The notes beneath the pieces were generated by a model. It had not been told where the DNA came from and did not search any database. It saw only the letters and a list, made by a program, of their open reading frames with translations. This document shows positions 1-10,844 of a stretch of 64,000 nucleotides of DNA, piece after piece; position 1 is the first letter of the stretch, and every line of letters begins with the position of its first letter. A program made the position numbers and the translations under genes. The DNA is from an uncultured Litoreibacter sp. (GTDB lineage Bacteria; Pseudomonadota; Alphaproteobacteria; Rhodobacterales; Rhodobacteraceae), in contig CANNGL010000001.1 in assembly GCA_947504205.1 (NCBI GenBank), positions 620,001-684,000 of the forward strand, given 5' to 3'.

Positions 1-2
1 CC

Positions 3-266
3 AGCCGGATGGGAATGATCTGGGAAGCTGTTGCCGACAAAGAGTTTGAACAGCGCTGGAAAGACCGGGCGGCTTATCTGGCAAGCGGGCCGACGCAGGC
101 CTATGCGCGGGTCAAAAAGGTGATGCGTGGCAGCTTTGAGAATAGTCTGGAGCGTCAATTGCTTATGGAAGCAAAGCTTCAGGGGGAATGCGGCAAGACC
201 CATGATTTTCGTGAAGGTGTGTTGGCGTTTTTGGAGAAGCGCGCTGCGAATTACGAGGGGCGCTGA
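3..266 (+). CDS. Enoyl-CoA hydratase/isomerase family protein, C-terminal part
   Basis: The gene enters from the left edge; the reading frame is open from base 3 and ends at TGA 264-266, so only about 87 C-terminal residues are visible. The start MGMIWE, the central KKVMRGS stretch and the helical end with FREGV.AFLEKR resemble the C-terminal helical part of crotonase-fold enoyl-CoA hydratases of the PaaG type, which carry the trimer contacts. The catalytic part is outside the window, so substrate and exact family cannot be decided. It converges on the next gene and overlaps it by 16 bp. Confidence 0.7.
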   Translation, partial: SRMGMIWEAVADKEFEQRWKDRAAYLASGPTQAYARVKKVMRGSFENSLERQLLMEAKLQGECGKTHDFREGVLAFLEKRAANYEGR

Positions 267-742
267 AGCGTGAAATAGACGCTGTCTGACCAGACATCGT
301 TCACGCAGAACGTGTTTTTCTCGAAGCCTGTTTCCTTGAAGCCGAGTGACTTCAAGCATGCCACCGAGGCCGTATTGTTCGGGTCGGCGTCTGCCGTCAA
401 TTGCGTGAACCCGCCATCGCTGAAAAGCCACGGTATGAGGGCACACATCGCCTCGGTCATGAAGCCTTGCCGCCAGTATCGCTTGTTCAGAATGAAGCCA
501 ATTTCATCGCGCTCATGAACGCCGCCAGCACCTATTGCTGTTTTGTCGTGCTCTAGAACGAAATATGTTCGGGGCTCCGGCGCTATCGCCATTGCTGCCA
601 GGCGCGAACGGGTTGTTTCCACATCCGGGTCAGGCACGCTCGACCAGTATTTCATGACATCGGCGTCGCCATACACCTCGAACAAGGCGTCGGCGTCGTT
701 CTCTTGAGGCGCGCGCAGCAATAGGCGTTTGGTTCTCAGCAT
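251..742 (-). CDS. GNAT family N-acetyltransferase (RimJ/RimL-like)
   Basis: This 163-residue protein begins MLRTKRLLLRAP, the usual N-terminus of RimJ/RimL-type acetyltransferases that move an acetyl group from acetyl-CoA to an amine. A central RYWRQGFMTEA stretch fits the acetyl-CoA binding loop (usually QxxGxG/A). The later DPNNTASVACLKSLGF is the typical C-terminal GNAT motif. The frame is open 13 codons further upstream, but that extension would lie inside the gltA terminator hairpin, so ATG at 742 is preferred. It lies just behind gltA on the same strand and could receive read-through. The substrate is unknown. Confidence 0.8.
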   Translation of the reverse strand: MLRTKRLLLRAPQENDADALFEVYGDADVMKYWSSVPDPDVETTRSRLAAMAIAPEPRTYFVLEHDKTAIGAGGVHERDEIGFILNKRYWRQGFMTEAMCALIPWLFSDGGFTQLTADADPNNTASVACLKSLGFKETGFEKNTFCVNDVWSDSVYFTLQRPS

Positions 743-745
743 GAC

Positions 746-775
746 AAAGAAAAAGGCCGCCCTTGCGAGCGGCCT
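746..775 (-). terminator. Rho-independent terminator of gltA
   Basis: A perfect 7-bp stem (AGGCCGC 754-760 with GCGGCCT 769-775, 8-nt loop) lies 7 bp beyond the gltA stop. On the minus strand it is followed by TTTTTCTTTG. This is a textbook intrinsic terminator. Confidence 0.88.
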
Positions 776-781
776 GTTCAA

Positions 782-2071
782 CTAGCGATTTTCGATATCG
801 ATGTATTCGCGGGTGTTTTCGCCCATATAAAGCTGGCGTGGTCGACCGATCTTGAGCTTTGGATCGGAGATTTGCTCCTTCCATTGCGAAATCCAACCCA
901 CCGTCCGGGCGAGGGCAAAAATTGGCGTGAACATGGAGGTCGGGAAGCCCATCGCCTCAAGAATGATGCCGGAATAGAAATCGACATTCGGGAACAGCTT
1001 TTTCTCGGCGAAATACGGATCTTCAAGCGCCTGTTTTTCCAGTTCCTTGGCAACCTGCAGTTTCGGATTGTCCTCGATCCCGAGCAAATCCAGCACTTCA
1101 TCGGCAGATTGTTTCATAACCTTCGCGCGTGGATCAAAGTTCTTGTAGACGCGGTGCCCGAAGCCCATCAGGCGGAACGGATCATTCTTGTCTTTGGCGC
1201 GCGCAATGAATTCAGGAATGCGATCTACAGTTCCAATCTCCTCCAGCATCTCAAGACACGCTTGGTTGGCACCACCATGTGCAGGTCCCCAAAGGCAGGC
1301 GATGCCAGCAGCGATGCAGGCAAAGGGGTTTGCGCCAGACGAAGACGCAAGTCGCACCGTTGAGGTCGAGGCGTTTTGCTCATGATCGGCGTGCAGCGTG
1401 AAGATGCGATCCATGGCGCGGCTCAGGATTGGGTTCACCTGATAGTCCTCCGCTGGCACACTGAAGCACATCCGCAGGAAGTTTGACGCATAGTCGAGAT
1501 CATTGCGTGGATAGATGAATGGCTGACCGATGGAATACTTGTACGCCCATGCCGCGATCGTTGGCATCTTGGCAATCAGACGATGAGACGCGATTTCGCG
1601 CTGCCGTTCGTCAGCAATATCGGTCGAGTCATGATAGAATGCTGACATAGCGCCGACCACACCAACCATGATGGCCATCGGGTGAGCGTCGCGACGGAAC
1701 CCACGGAAGAAGTTGACCATCTGCTCGTGCAGCATGGTGTGGCGGGTGATTGTGGCTTCAAATTCTTCCAGTTCCGACGCTGACGGCAATTCACCGTAAA
1801 GCAGCAAATAGCAAACCTCGAGGTAGTGCGACTTCTCGGCCAATTGGTCGATTGGATAGCCGCGATGCAACAGCTCACCTTTGCCGCCATCGATGAACGT
1901 TATGGTCGAGTCGCAGGCCGCCGTAGACGTGAAACCTGGATCATATGTGAAGACTTTTCCCTGAGCATAAAGCTTGGTGATGTCGATGACGTCAGGGCCG
2001 ACAGTCGGAGAAAGAACTGGCAGATCAATCTCGAGATCGCCCAGTGTCAGCTTCGCAGTTTTTTCAGTCAA
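782..2071 (-). CDS. gltA: Citrate synthase
   Basis: This 429-residue type II hexameric citrate synthase condenses oxaloacetate and acetyl-CoA at the entry of the TCA cycle. HADHEQNAS (227-235), WGPAHGGAN with His265, GFGHRVYK with His306 and PNVDFYSG with Asp364 are all present; the last three residues are the catalytic triad positions of the family. Length is normal. It lies 107 bp downstream of gltX in the same direction and is closed by a strong intrinsic terminator. Confidence 0.97.
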   Translation of the reverse strand: MTEKTAKLTLGDLEIDLPVLSPTVGPDVIDITKLYAQGKVFTYDPGFTSTAACDSTITFIDGGKGELLHRGYPIDQLAEKSHYLEVCYLLLYGELPSASELEEFEATITRHTMLHEQMVNFFRGFRRDAHPMAIMVGVVGAMSAFYHDSTDIADERQREIASHRLIAKMPTIAAWAYKYSIGQPFIYPRNDLDYASNFLRMCFSVPAEDYQVNPILSRAMDRIFTLHADHEQNASTSTVRLASSSGANPFACIAAGIACLWGPAHGGANQACLEMLEEIGTVDRIPEFIARAKDKNDPFRLMGFGHRVYKNFDPRAKVMKQSADEVLDLLGIEDNPKLQVAKELEKQALEDPYFAEKKLFPNVDFYSGIILEAMGFPTSMFTPIFALARTVGWISQWKEQISDPKLKIGRPRQLYMGENTREYIDIENR

Positions 2072-2178
2072 TTTACATCCTTTCCCAGAGATCCGTTCGG
2101 GCCAAATGCCAAAACGGCGTCAGCTTGCCATCAGACCAGCCGAAGTGTTTCCAGTCGCAGCCAAATGGCTCGATGGGG

Positions 2179-3567
2179 TTAGAGATCGTTGATCCGTGCG
2201 AGGGTCTCGTCACGGCCAATGACCATCATCATGTCGAAAACGCTCGGGGAAGCGGCACTGCCCGATATTGCGGCTCTTAAGGGGCCAGCGAGCTTGCCCA
2301 GCTTGAGATCTTTCGCCTCTGCAAATTCGGTAACCGCGGCTTCCAGCGGTTCGCGCTCCCAGCTAGCATTTTGCAAGTGCGGCGTCAATTCTTTGAGTAT
2401 ACCACGGGATACAGGATCAAGGGCTTTTGATGCGCGTTCATCTAGCGTGAGCGGATTTTTTTCGAGTACAAACCGTGCCTTATCCAGAAGTTCGCCGAGT
2501 GTCTTCGCCCGGTCTTTCAGACAAAACAGCGCTGAACTAAGATCATCTTGCTGCGTCGCAGAAAGCGCTTCTCTCTTTGTGTTCTCAAGGAAATTTTCGA
2601 GGTCGGCCATCAATGTTGTATCATCGCTCATCGCGATATGCTGTGCGTTGATGTGTTCCATTTTCTTGAAATCAAGACGCGCAGGTGCCTTGCCGATCCC
2701 ATCTACGTCAAACCAATCCTTGGCTTGTTCGGTTGTGAATACTTCATCATCGCCATGTGACCAACCAAGGCGTGCCAGATAGTTCCTCAGACCGGCAGGC
2801 GTGTATCCCATGGCCGTATATTCTTCGATGCCAAGGGCCCCGTGCCGCTTCGAAAGTTTCTTGCCGTCCGGTCCGTGAATGAGCGGGATATGGGCAAAGG
2901 TCGGCACGAGCCAATCCATTGCTCGGTAGACGAGGGTCTGGCGAGCGGCATTGGCCAAGTGATCATCGCCACGGATGATATGTGTAACGCCCATGTCATG
3001 ATCGTCGACGACCACAGCATGCATATAGGTAGGTGTTCCGTCAGACCGCAGCAGAATCATGTCATCAAGGTGTGCGTTTTCCCAAACCACAGTGCCTTGC
3101 ACGGCATCCTCGATGGTCGTTTGCCCCTCTTGAGGCGCGCGTAGGCGGACGACATAGGGCGCGTCTGGGTAGTCTGCTTCTGCGACGTCGCGCCAAGGTG
3201 AGCGGAATAGCGTCGAGCGGCCCTCAGCTTTGGCAGTCTCGCGAAAGGCCGCGATTTCCTCTTGGGTAGAGAAGCACTTATAGGCCGTGCCATTGGACAA
3301 CATCTGTTCTGCCACTTCTACATGGCGCTCCATTTGCGAATGCTGTGATACGGCATCGCCGTCCCAATCAAGGCCCAGCCACGTCAACCCGCTCAAAATC
3401 GCTTCAGTTGCTTCCGGCGTGGAGCGTTCCCGATCCGTGTCCTCGATACGCAGCAAAAATTTACCCCCACGTCCACGGGCATAGAGCCAATTGAATAGAG
3501 CCGTACGAGCGCCGCCGATATGCAGAAAGCCCGTTGGAGAAGGAGCAAAGCGCGTGACAACGGACAT
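2179..3567 (-). CDS. gltX: Glutamyl-tRNA synthetase
   Basis: This 462-residue class I aminoacyl-tRNA synthetase charges tRNA-Glu. The HIGH signature reads HIGG (residues 17-20) in [17 protein letters not shown], and the KMSKS loop reads KLSKRHGA. Length fits bacterial GluRS. Alphaproteobacteria often carry two gltX paralogues, one of which can be a GluQ-charging or non-discriminating form; which one this is cannot be told here. The start lies 85 bp from the divergent comEC start, so both promoters sit between 3568 and 3652. Confidence 0.95.
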   Translation of the reverse strand: MSVVTRFAPSPTGFLHIGGARTALFNWLYARGRGGKFLLRIEDTDRERSTPEATEAILSGLTWLGLDWDGDAVSQHSQMERHVEVAEQMLSNGTAYKCFSTQEEIAAFRETAKAEGRSTLFRSPWRDVAEADYPDAPYVVRLRAPQEGQTTIEDAVQGTVVWENAHLDDMILLRSDGTPTYMHAVVVDDHDMGVTHIIRGDDHLANAARQTLVYRAMDWLVPTFAHIPLIHGPDGKKLSKRHGALGIEEYTAMGYTPAGLRNYLARLGWSHGDDEVFTTEQAKDWFDVDGIGKAPARLDFKKMEHINAQHIAMSDDTTLMADLENFLENTKREALSATQQDDLSSALFCLKDRAKTLGELLDKARFVLEKNPLTLDERASKALDPVSRGILKELTPHLQNASWEREPLEAAVTEFAEAKDLKLGKLAGPLRAAISGSAASPSVFDMMMVIGRDETLARINDL

Positions 3568-3652
3568 GAGGAGTCTCCTGATTGGTCAGATCGTTAAGGA
3601 TTTGGAAAGCATGAATTTGGCAATCTGCGAAGGTGTTTAGGCAATCAAACTG

Positions 3653-5755
3653 ATGGAAACAACCCTTCCAGGGCCTGTCGTATCCAACCGGCTAAGTGTA
3701 ACCCACGCAGCGCGCAAAGCCATCGGGGTGTTTGATCGCCAGCGCGGCGCGCTCATGCCATGGTCCGCCGTTTCATTTGGTGCGGGCGTTGGTTGGTACT
3801 TCACGCTGACTTGGGAGCCCGTATCACATCAGCTCTGGATGCTGGGCTTCGTTGCGCTGATGCTATTATGCGCGTCAATGCTCAAGCCGATCCAGCCGGT
3901 TCGCATTCTGGTCATAAGCTTGGTGCTGATCATCAGCGGGTTTTGCGCAGGAGCCTTGCGAACGGCCCATGTTGCGGCGCCTGTACTTGAGTATCGCACT
4001 TACGGCGCTGTTTGGGGGCGGGTTGTCCATATTGATCGGTCCGCTTCAGACAAGCCACGACTGATGTTGGATCAAGTGCACATGGCAGGGGTTGCCCCTG
4101 AGAAAACGCCGAGACGCGTGCGCATCTCACTGCATGGCGACTTGAGTGTCATCACGCCAAGGCCGGGCGATCATGTCATGATGACGGCTCATGTCTCCCC
4201 ACCACCCGGACCTGCGGAGCCAGGCGGCTTTGATTTCCAGCGCCATGCTTGGTTCAAGGGGCTAGGCGGCGTCGGGTATTCACGGCTGCCGGTATTGCGA
4301 TACGCCGCACCTGATACCAGCGCTTGGTTGTTGCGGCTTGCGCGGCTGCGCACGCGTTTGGCCGAGGCCATTCGCCAACGGGTCGGCGGTGCTGAGGGAC
4401 CATTTGCTGCGGCAATTCTGACAGGAGACCGCAGCGCCATCCCAAGGGATGCCCTGGAGGATTTGCGCGCCTCTAACCTTGCGCATCTTCTGGCGATTTC
4501 AGGCTTGCACATGGGGCTTCTGACGGGCGTGGTGTTCGGGGCGATCCGATATGGGTTGGCTCTCATCCCCGCATTGGCACTGCGATGGCCGATCAAAAAG
4601 ATAGCAGCGATTTGTGCGTTGATCTGCGGATTTGCCTATCTAGGTATTTCAGGAGCCAATGTTGCGACGCAGCGGGCCTTCATCATGGTCTCGGTCATGC
4701 TGCTTGCCATCTGTCTGGACAAGCGCGCCTTGACCTTGCGGGCCGTTGCCTTGGCCGCCTTGATTGTCCTTCTCGTGCGCCCAGAAAGCATCTATGGCCC
4801 GGGTTTCCAAATGTCATTCGCGGCAACTACCGCGCTTGTTGCCGGGTTTCGCGCATGGCGGGATCTGGGCCTCGCGATCTGGATGCCGAAGTTTCTGAGT
4901 CCAGTGGTGGGCGTGGCCATGTCGTCCTTGATAGCCGGCCTTGCAACGGCGCCCTTTGCTGCGGCGCATTTCAACATGTTTGCCCAATACGGATTGTTGG
5001 CGAACTTACTGTCCGTTCCAGTGATGGGACTTGCCGTTATGCCGGGAGCCGTTCTGGCTGGGCTTCTGTCTCCCATTGGACTGGAGGCGCCCGGGGTTTG
5101 GGTAATGACACAGGGCCTGGCCTGGATATTGGCAGTGGCGCATTGGGTGGCAGAACTGGATGGATCCGTGACGTGGTTGGCATCGCCCGGAACGCGGGCA
5201 TTGCCAGTGGTCGCGATAAGCGGGCTGTTTCTTTGCCTGTGGCAGGGCTGGTTCCGGCTTGCGGCGCTGCTGCCTTTAGCAGGGGCGTTTGTGCTCTGGA
5301 ATTCCTCACCGCGACCAGATCTGTTGTTGTCGGACACCGGCGGTCTGCTGGGTGTGATGACAGTCGAGGGCAGGGCGCTGAACAAGGAGAAGGGGGATGG
5401 CTTTGCCGCAAGCCTCTGGTTGGAAAATGACGGAGACATTGCGCTTCAGGTCGATGCAGCAGAGCGGGCGGATTTCAATCGAAACCGGGTGATTGCAGAG
5501 TTGGGCGCCAATCTGGTTCTTTATGATCGGCGCAGAGACTGGACCGATGTGGACTTGGCTCAAGCCTGTGTCGACTTTGACTTCGTCTTAGCTGTGCGTG
5601 CGGAAACCGTACTGGGCTGCCCAGGCATCACCGCACCGGAGTTGAAACGCCTTGGTTCTATTGCCCTTTCGACCAAGGAAGGCGGGCTTGAAGTTGTCAC
5701 AGCAAATGGTCTGCGTGGCGCCAGGCCTTGGGTGCCTGGCGCAAAAAATCAATAA
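3653..5755 (+). CDS. comEC: ComEC/Rec2 family competence membrane protein
   Basis: This is a 700-residue polytopic inner-membrane protein. It has N-terminal membrane segments, a soluble DUF4131-like segment (about 110-210), and then the Competence domain with the family hallmark [14 protein letters not shown] near residue 280 and [14 protein letters not shown] near 385. ComEC forms the channel that takes single-stranded transforming DNA across the inner membrane. The C-terminal part (about 560-700) is short and shows no HxHxDH metallo-beta-lactamase motif, so it resembles short alphaproteobacterial forms. Its stop overlaps the convergent lexA stop region by 7 bp. Confidence 0.9.
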   Translation: METTLPGPVVSNRLSVTHAARKAIGVFDRQRGALMPWSAVSFGAGVGWYFTLTWEPVSHQLWMLGFVALMLLCASMLKPIQPVRILVISLVLIISGFCAGALRTAHVAAPVLEYRTYGAVWGRVVHIDRSASDKPRLMLDQVHMAGVAPEKTPRRVRISLHGDLSVITPRPGDHVMMTAHVSPPPGPAEPGGFDFQRHAWFKGLGGVGYSRLPVLRYAAPDTSAWLLRLARLRTRLAEAIRQRVGGAEGPFAAAILTGDRSAIPRDALEDLRASNLAHLLAISGLHMGLLTGVVFGAIRYGLALIPALALRWPIKKIAAICALICGFAYLGISGANVATQRAFIMVSVMLLAICLDKRALTLRAVALAALIVLLVRPESIYGPGFQMSFAATTALVAGFRAWRDLGLAIWMPKFLSPVVGVAMSSLIAGLATAPFAAAHFNMFAQYGLLANLLSVPVMGLAVMPGAVLAGLLSPIGLEAPGVWVMTQGLAWILAVAHWVAELDGSVTWLASPGTRALPVVAISGLFLCLWQGWFRLAALLPLAGAFVLWNSSPRPDLLLSDTGGLLGVMTVEGRALNKEKGDGFAASLWLENDGDIALQVDAAERADFNRNRVIAELGANLVLYDRRRDWTDVDLAQACVDFDFVLAVRAETVLGCPGITAPELKRLGSIALSTKEGGLEVVTANGLRGARPWVPGAKNQ
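5718..5742. terminator. Hairpin at the comEC/lexA convergence
   Basis: GCGCCAGGC (5718-5726) pairs perfectly with GCCTGGCGC (5734-5742) around a 7-nt loop, inside the last codons of comEC and just beyond the lexA stop. The six A's that follow on the plus strand give no T tract on either strand after the hairpin, so it is not a canonical intrinsic terminator. It may still stop or stabilise one of the two converging transcripts. Confidence 0.35.
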
Positions 5756-6438
5756 GACCGGATCAGCCCAACCAGACGACCTTGTACTTTGACCATATGA
5801 TCTGGCAGGACCCGGGTTTCGTAGGATGCATTCGCGGGCTCCAGGGCAATCGAAGATCCGTGGCGCCGGAAGGTTTTCAGGGTGGCTTCCTGATCTTCCA
5901 CAATGGCCACGACGATATCGCCATTCTCGGCAGTGTTTTGTTCCTGAATGACGACGACATCGCCATCATTGATCCCTGCTTCGATCATCGAGTCGCCTTT
6001 GACCTCCAGCGCGTAATGATGAGCTTGACCTGACAACATCTGGCCGGGAACCGCGACGTGATGAGAGACCTCGCTGATGGCTGCAATCGGCGTACCGGCA
6101 GCGATCCGCCCCATAACGGGAAGTTCCATTGCGTGAATTGCTTCGACCGGGATAGCGGCTGCGGGCGTGTCTGTCTTGTCGCCTTCGATCACACGCGGTT
6201 GGAAACCACCCTTCTTATCAAGCGCGTCGGGTAACTTCACGATTTCTATGGCTCGGGCGCGATGGGCGAGACGCTGAATGAAGCCACGCTCTTCAAGCGC
6301 GGTGATCAGGCGGTGAATGCCAGACTTGGAGCGCAAATCCAGTGCGTCTTTCATTTCGTCAAAAGATGGCGGTACACCATCGCGCTGCACGCGGTCATTA
6401 ATGAATTTCAACAGGTCGAGCTGTTTCTTCGTCAGCAT
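5749..6438 (-). CDS. lexA: LexA SOS repressor
   Basis: This 229-residue repressor has an N-terminal winged helix (residues 1-70) and a C-terminal autoprotease. The Ala-Gly cleavage bond is in GRIAAGTP (Ala114-Gly115), the catalytic Ser in KGDSM (Ser150) and the catalytic Lys in EATLKTF (Lys188). The frame is open 22 codons upstream, but [10 protein letters not shown] at 6438 is the usual LexA start, has AGGGAGCCGGAG before it and leaves the promoter free. An SOS box lies 38 bp upstream, so the gene is autoregulated. Confidence 0.97.
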   Translation of the reverse strand: MLTKKQLDLLKFINDRVQRDGVPPSFDEMKDALDLRSKSGIHRLITALEERGFIQRLAHRARAIEIVKLPDALDKKGGFQPRVIEGDKTDTPAAAIPVEAIHAMELPVMGRIAAGTPIAAISEVSHHVAVPGQMLSGQAHHYALEVKGDSMIEAGINDGDVVVIQEQNTAENGDIVVAIVEDQEATLKTFRRHGSSIALEPANASYETRVLPDHMVKVQGRLVGLIRSY

Positions 6439-6475
6439 CTGCTCCGGCTCCCTTATGGGTGTTCTGTTCGCAGAT

Positions 6476-6504
6476 GTTCTACGCGTGTTCCCGGTTTGTG
6501 TCAA
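6476..6504 (-). promoter_or_regulatory. lexA promoter with alphaproteobacterial SOS box
   Basis: The plus strand reads GTTC-TACGCGT-GTTC at 6476-6490, an exact GTTC-N7-GTTC LexA operator. On the minus strand a -35 TTGACA (6499-6504), a 17-bp spacer and a -10-like TAGAAC (6476-6481) can be seen, so the operator fills the space between -35 and -10 and overlaps the latter. Bound LexA would exclude RNA polymerase. Confidence 0.9.
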
Positions 6505-6521
6505 ACATTTGTCTGATTCCG

Positions 6522-7697
6522 TCAGATCAGGGGCAAATACTCAACAGGTTCGCCCACAGCTTTTTCGGATTCATGAGGGGGGCGAACGATCAGCACATTA
6601 GCCTCTGCGAGAACGCTCAGAAGGGAGCTGTCTTGCCGATCGAAGGCATTGAGCCCTCCATCTTCGAGCCTGCCGCGCATATAATGCTCTCGCGGCCCGT
6701 TCTGACCGAGGGGGGCGGCAAGCGGCGCGGTTTGACGCGTTCGCGGCCCGGTTGGCTGGCCCAGCATCTTTTGCAACACCGGTAGGACAAAGATCTGACC
6801 ACAGACCATGGCGGAAACGGGGTTGCCCGGAAGCCCGATCATTGCGGCTTCTCCAAGTCGCCCGGCCATCAGCGGTTTGCCGGGGCGCATGGCGACTTTG
6901 TAGAAGGACTGCTTCAGCCCAGCGCGCTCGGCCGCAGGCGCAACCAGATCATGATCACCCACCGATGCGCCGCCAATGCTGATGACGAGATCGGCACCCT
7001 TTGCCAATGAAAACGCGGTTTCAAGAGAGCTCAGCGTGTCGCGGGCGATTGGCAGCAAACGAACATCAGCGCCATGGGTTTCGAGTAGAGCCTTCAAGCC
7101 AAAGCAGTTCGACGCGATGATTTGGTCGGGTTTTGGCGATTCTCCCGGCATGACCAATTCGTCACCTGTGGTGATGATCGCGACACTGGGTGTTCTCGTA
7201 ACAGGAACAACAGCTACATTCATTGCAGCTAAGAGGGCCACATCGTTGGGTGTCAGCAATCGAGGCGCATTCAGGGTCGCTCCTGATTTGAAATCTGCGC
7301 CTGCTGGCCGGATGTGGGTGTTTGCGCCAGCCGCGGCAGTGACGGTGATCGTGTCTCCGTCCCGCGTGACATCTTCCTGAATGATAACGCGCTCAGCGCC
7401 CGCAGGGACAACGGCGCCCGTAAATATGCGGATCGCTGTTCCTGAGCTGACTTCCATGCCGCTGTCATGGCCTGCAGCCGATGTGCCGATCACTTCAAAC
7501 TGCTGACCAAGTTGAGGCTCGTCCCCAGCGATCGCGTAGCCGTCCATTGCAGAGGCTGCAAACGGCGGTTGAGTTCTGCTGGTGGTCACATTCTCGGCCA
7601 AAGTGCGACCGACAGCTTGGGTCAGTGGCACCAGCTCCGCCGCCTTTGGCTCGACAAGATCGAGCAACAAGTTCAGGGCGTCAGAAACCGAGATCAA
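6522..7697 (-). CDS. moeA: Molybdopterin molybdenumtransferase
   Basis: This 391-residue MoeA inserts molybdate into adenylylated molybdopterin. [12 protein letters not shown] at the N-terminus, ASAMDGYA near residue 50, the MoCF-type [12 protein letters not shown] near 240 and [10 protein letters not shown] near 290 are family motifs. It overlaps moaC by 4 bp (ATGA) and is the last gene of the trpG-trpD-trpC-moaC-moeA transcription unit; lexA beyond it has its own promoter. Confidence 0.95.
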   Translation of the reverse strand: MISVSDALNLLLDLVEPKAAELVPLTQAVGRTLAENVTTSRTQPPFAASAMDGYAIAGDEPQLGQQFEVIGTSAAGHDSGMEVSSGTAIRIFTGAVVPAGAERVIIQEDVTRDGDTITVTAAAGANTHIRPAGADFKSGATLNAPRLLTPNDVALLAAMNVAVVPVTRTPSVAIITTGDELVMPGESPKPDQIIASNCFGLKALLETHGADVRLLPIARDTLSSLETAFSLAKGADLVISIGGASVGDHDLVAPAAERAGLKQSFYKVAMRPGKPLMAGRLGEAAMIGLPGNPVSAMVCGQIFVLPVLQKMLGQPTGPRTRQTAPLAAPLGQNGPREHYMRGRLEDGGLNAFDRQDSSLLSVLAEANVLIVRPPHESEKAVGEPVEYLPLI

Positions 7698-8173
7698 GCA
7701 GTGGCCTCATAGGTGCCGGATTTGCCGCCATCCTTGCGCAACAGGTGAATGTTCTCGATCTGCATGGATTTATCGACTGCCTTTACCATGTCGTAGACGG
7801 TCAGGCAGGCGACAGAGACGGCGGTCAGCGCTTCCATCTCGACGCCAGTCTGGCCTGAGGTTTTGACCGTTGCGGTGATCGTCACGCCGGGCAGGTCGGG
7901 CGCGGCTTCAAGCTCCACAGAGACTTTGCTCAAGCTCAAAGGATGGCAAAGCGGAATCAGATCGGCCGTCTTCTTGGCCGCCATGATGCCTGCCAGCCGC
8001 GCCACCCCCATCACATCGCCTTTTTTCGCAGTTCCAGATTGGACCAGGTCAAAAGCGTCTTGCGACATTCTGATCTGGCCTGCTGCTATCGCGGTGCGAT
8101 CCGTTGTCTCCTTATCGGAGACATCGACCATATGCGCGTCACCTTGGGCGTTAAAATGCGTGAGTCCTGCCAC
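7694..8173 (-). CDS. moaC: Cyclic pyranopterin monophosphate synthase
   Basis: This 159-residue MoaC converts 3',8-cyclo-7,8-dihydroguanosine triphosphate to cyclic pyranopterin monophosphate in molybdenum-cofactor synthesis. It has the N-terminal [27 protein letters not shown] with conserved Lys and His, and the [13 protein letters not shown] stretch. It starts 3 bp after the trpC stop and overlaps moeA by 4 bp, which indicates translational coupling. Confidence 0.96.
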   Translation of the reverse strand: MAGLTHFNAQGDAHMVDVSDKETTDRTAIAAGQIRMSQDAFDLVQSGTAKKGDVMGVARLAGIMAAKKTADLIPLCHPLSLSKVSVELEAAPDLPGVTITATVKTSGQTGVEMEALTAVSVACLTVYDMVKAVDKSMQIENIHLLRKDGGKSGTYEATA

Positions 8174-8176
8174 GGC

Positions 8177-8995
8177 TCAGATTCCACCCATCATCTGGGG
8201 TTTGTCGCTTAGGATGTGACGGGTGGCTGCGGCAACATCTTCTTGTCGCATCAGGCTTTCGCCAATCAGGAAGGCGCGGGCGCCATATCTGGCAAGATCA
8301 GATAGGTCGCCTGGTTCGAAAAGCCCGGACTCAGCGACGATGGTTTTTCCTTCAGGGACGATCCGCGCCAGCTGTCTGGTTGTCTCAAGAGTGACATCGA
8401 AGGTATTGAGATCGCGGTTATTTATGCCAAGCAATGGCGACGTCAGGACGGCTGCGCGTTCCAGCTCGTCCGCGTTATGAACTTCAACCAGAACGTCCAT
8501 GTTGTATTCCATAGCGGTCTGTTCGAGCTCCACCGCTTGCTCATCTGACACGGAGGCCATGATGATCAGAATGCAGTCTGCGCCGAGTGCGCGAGACTCA
8601 ACCACCTGATAAGGCTCGTACAAAAAGTCTTTTCGCAGGACCGGCAGCTCGCAGGCTTCGCGAGCCTCCATTAAAAATGCATCGTCGCCCTGAAAGCTCG
8701 GGGTGTCGGTCAGAACTGACAAACAGCTTGCGCCGCCGCTTTCATAGGCTCGTGCCAGGGCGGCCACATCAAAGTCTTCGCGGATCAAACCTTTGGAAGG
8801 ACTGGCTTTCTTGATTTCGGCAATCAAACCGTATCCGGAATGAGCATCGTCGCGCAGTCTGTTGGCAAATCCGCGCGGGGCCGGCGCAGCCTGTGCGCGA
8901 GCGTCCATCTCTTCCAGAGGCACCTCTGCCATGCGTCGCGCAAGGTCTTCGAGCTTGTAGGTCTTAATCTTTTCCAGAATGGATGGCGTGGTCAT
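8177..8995 (-). CDS. trpC: Indole-3-glycerol phosphate synthase
   Basis: This 272-residue TIM barrel makes indole-3-glycerol phosphate in tryptophan synthesis. The family motif [12 protein letters not shown] (catalytic Lys), the central [13 protein letters not shown] and the late [10 protein letters not shown] and VAESG motifs are all in order. It is not fused to TrpF. It overlaps trpD by 4 bp. Confidence 0.97.
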   Translation of the reverse strand: MTTPSILEKIKTYKLEDLARRMAEVPLEEMDARAQAAPAPRGFANRLRDDAHSGYGLIAEIKKASPSKGLIREDFDVAALARAYESGGASCLSVLTDTPSFQGDDAFLMEAREACELPVLRKDFLYEPYQVVESRALGADCILIIMASVSDEQAVELEQTAMEYNMDVLVEVHNADELERAAVLTSPLLGINNRDLNTFDVTLETTRQLARIVPEGKTIVAESGLFEPGDLSDLARYGARAFLIGESLMRQEDVAAATRHILSDKPQMMGGI

Positions 8996-10011
8996 GCGGC
9001 CTCCGACGTGAGTTTCGCCAAGGCCTCGATCTTGACCTTCGCCTGTCCGCTATCAATGCTTTCTGCGGCAAGTTCAACGCCTTCTGGCAAAGAAGTCACC
9101 TTATCAGCTACGACCAGAGCGGCCGCGGAATTCAGAAGAACTGCGTCGCGATAAGCGGAGGCTTCGCCTGCGAGCAATGCACGAAACGCTTTCGCATTCT
9201 CCTCAGGGCTGCCGCCGATGATCTCTTCGAAGTCACGGGGGCTCAGGCCCGCATCTTCGGGCGCAATTTCGGTCATTTCAATCTTACCGCCTTCGAGCTT
9301 TGCCACTTTCGAGGGTGCTGAAATTGCCAGTTCATCAGTTCCGTCGCCACCATGGACCAACCACGCTTTCTCAGAGCCCAATTTAGCAAGTGTTTCTGCC
9401 ATCGGGCCGATCAGATCGGCAGAGAATGCTCCGGTTAGCTGGCGTTTTGCTCCGGCGGGGTTGGTCAGGGGCCCCAGAATGTTAAAGATCGTACGTGTGC
9501 CGAGCTCGGCCCGGGTGGGCATGACATGAGCGATCGCTGGGTGGTGCATGGGTGCCATCATAAAGCCGATACCAACCTCGGATAGCGCCTGTTCGACAAT
9601 CTGAGGTCCCACCATGACGTTTATGCCCAACTGGCCCAATGCGTCCGCCGCGCCAGATTTTGAGCTGAGATTGCGGTTTCCGTGCTTTGCAACCGTGACG
9701 CCTGCGCCCGCTACGACAAAGGCTGTTGCCGTTGAGATATTTAACGTCCCCTTACCATCGCCGCCGGTGCCCACGATATCCATGGCGTTGGCTGGGGCTT
9801 TCACCGCTTTGCACTTGGCACGCATCACGGCGGCAGCAGCGGCATATTCATCGACGGTTTCACCGCGTGTGCGCAAGGCCATCAGAAAGCCACCAATCTG
9901 ACTGGGCGTTGCCTCGCCATTGAACAGAGCCTCGAACGCGGTTTCTGCCTCCGGTCGGGTGAGGGGGCGATCGGCTGCTGTGCCGATCAGGGGTTTCAGA
10001 AGATCGCTCAT
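8992..10011 (-). CDS. trpD: Anthranilate phosphoribosyltransferase
   Basis: This 339-residue TrpD transfers phosphoribosyl from PRPP to anthranilate. [17 protein letters not shown] (about 79-95), the following [18 protein letters not shown] and the [15 protein letters not shown] motif are diagnostic. It is translationally coupled to trpG upstream and trpC downstream through 4-bp overlaps. Confidence 0.97.
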   Translation of the reverse strand: MSDLLKPLIGTAADRPLTRPEAETAFEALFNGEATPSQIGGFLMALRTRGETVDEYAAAAAVMRAKCKAVKAPANAMDIVGTGGDGKGTLNISTATAFVVAGAGVTVAKHGNRNLSSKSGAADALGQLGINVMVGPQIVEQALSEVGIGFMMAPMHHPAIAHVMPTRAELGTRTIFNILGPLTNPAGAKRQLTGAFSADLIGPMAETLAKLGSEKAWLVHGGDGTDELAISAPSKVAKLEGGKIEMTEIAPEDAGLSPRDFEEIIGGSPEENAKAFRALLAGEASAYRDAVLLNSAAALVVADKVTSLPEGVELAAESIDSGQAKVKIEALAKLTSEAA

Positions 10012-10589
10012 GCTGGGACCTTCGCCTCATCGAGAAAGTTCTTCAGAAGGGCATGACCGTGCTCTGAGGCGATGCTTTCGGGGTGAAACTGCACGCCGTG
10101 GATCGGTTTCGTTTTGTGCTGCAAGCCCATGATCGTGCCATCCTCAAGCTCGGCTGTGACTTCAAGCGCCTCGGGCAATGAGGCACGTTCTACAACCAAA
10201 GAGTGATAGCGCGTGGCTTCAAAAGGGCTGGGCAACCCTTTGAAAACACTTTTGTTTGAGTGTCGCATGGTTCCCATTTTTCCATGCACGATCTCGGAAT
10301 GGCGGATCACTTTGCCGCCAAACGCCTGACCTATCGCTTGATGGCCCAGGCAAACACCCAGCAGCGGAATATCGGTTTCGGCGGCCGCTGTGGTCAGTGC
10401 GAGACAAATGCCAGCCTGACCGGGGTCGCAGGGTCCGGGGCTGAGAACAATTCCGGCGGGGTTCGTGGCCATGGCTTGCTGCACGTCCAGAGCGTCGTTG
10501 CGGACGACCTTCACATCAGCACCAAGCTCCCCCAGAAAGTGGACGAGATTATATGTGAAGCTGTCATAATTATCTATCAGAAGCAGCAT
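10008..10589 (-). CDS. trpG: Anthranilate synthase component II (glutamine amidotransferase)
   Basis: This 193-residue class I glutamine amidotransferase supplies ammonia to TrpE. The catalytic triad is visible: Cys80 in LLGVCLGHQ, and His169 and Glu171 in VQFHPES. It is the first gene of the trpG-trpD-trpC-moaC-moeA unit. trpE is not in the window; the plus-strand gene at 10845 is divergent, so the operon promoter must lie in 10590-10844. No leader peptide or attenuator was recognised there. Confidence 0.96.
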   Translation of the reverse strand: MLLLIDNYDSFTYNLVHFLGELGADVKVVRNDALDVQQAMATNPAGIVLSPGPCDPGQAGICLALTTAAAETDIPLLGVCLGHQAIGQAFGGKVIRHSEIVHGKMGTMRHSNKSVFKGLPSPFEATRYHSLVVERASLPEALEVTAELEDGTIMGLQHKTKPIHGVQFHPESIASEHGHALLKNFLDEAKVPA

Positions 10590-10844
10590 GTAGTCAGACC
10601 TTTGGATCGTCTCGATTGTTCCAGTCAGGCCGCACCTCTCAAAGCCTTGTGTTTCGGGGGTTTTCGCAGGGCGGACGTCGGGTTATACATGGACAGAGGC
10701 ATGCGCCGGGGTCAAGCGTGGTTTTCAGATGTGCAATGTTCACAAGATATCCCGGCAGAATAGAAGCGAGCAGGCGGAGCAAACCGCTATATCTGGCTTA
10801 AACATTTAAGACGATCCGTGGCGTATCACGGGTAGAGGTGGTTT

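Noticed and set aside
4585-5439. Long frames on both strands inside comEC
   Set aside because: They fall within a well-recognised comEC coding frame and lack ribosome sites.
10590-10844. Trp attenuator or leader peptide before trpG
   Set aside because: No short frame with Trp codons followed by alternative hairpins and a T tract was seen.
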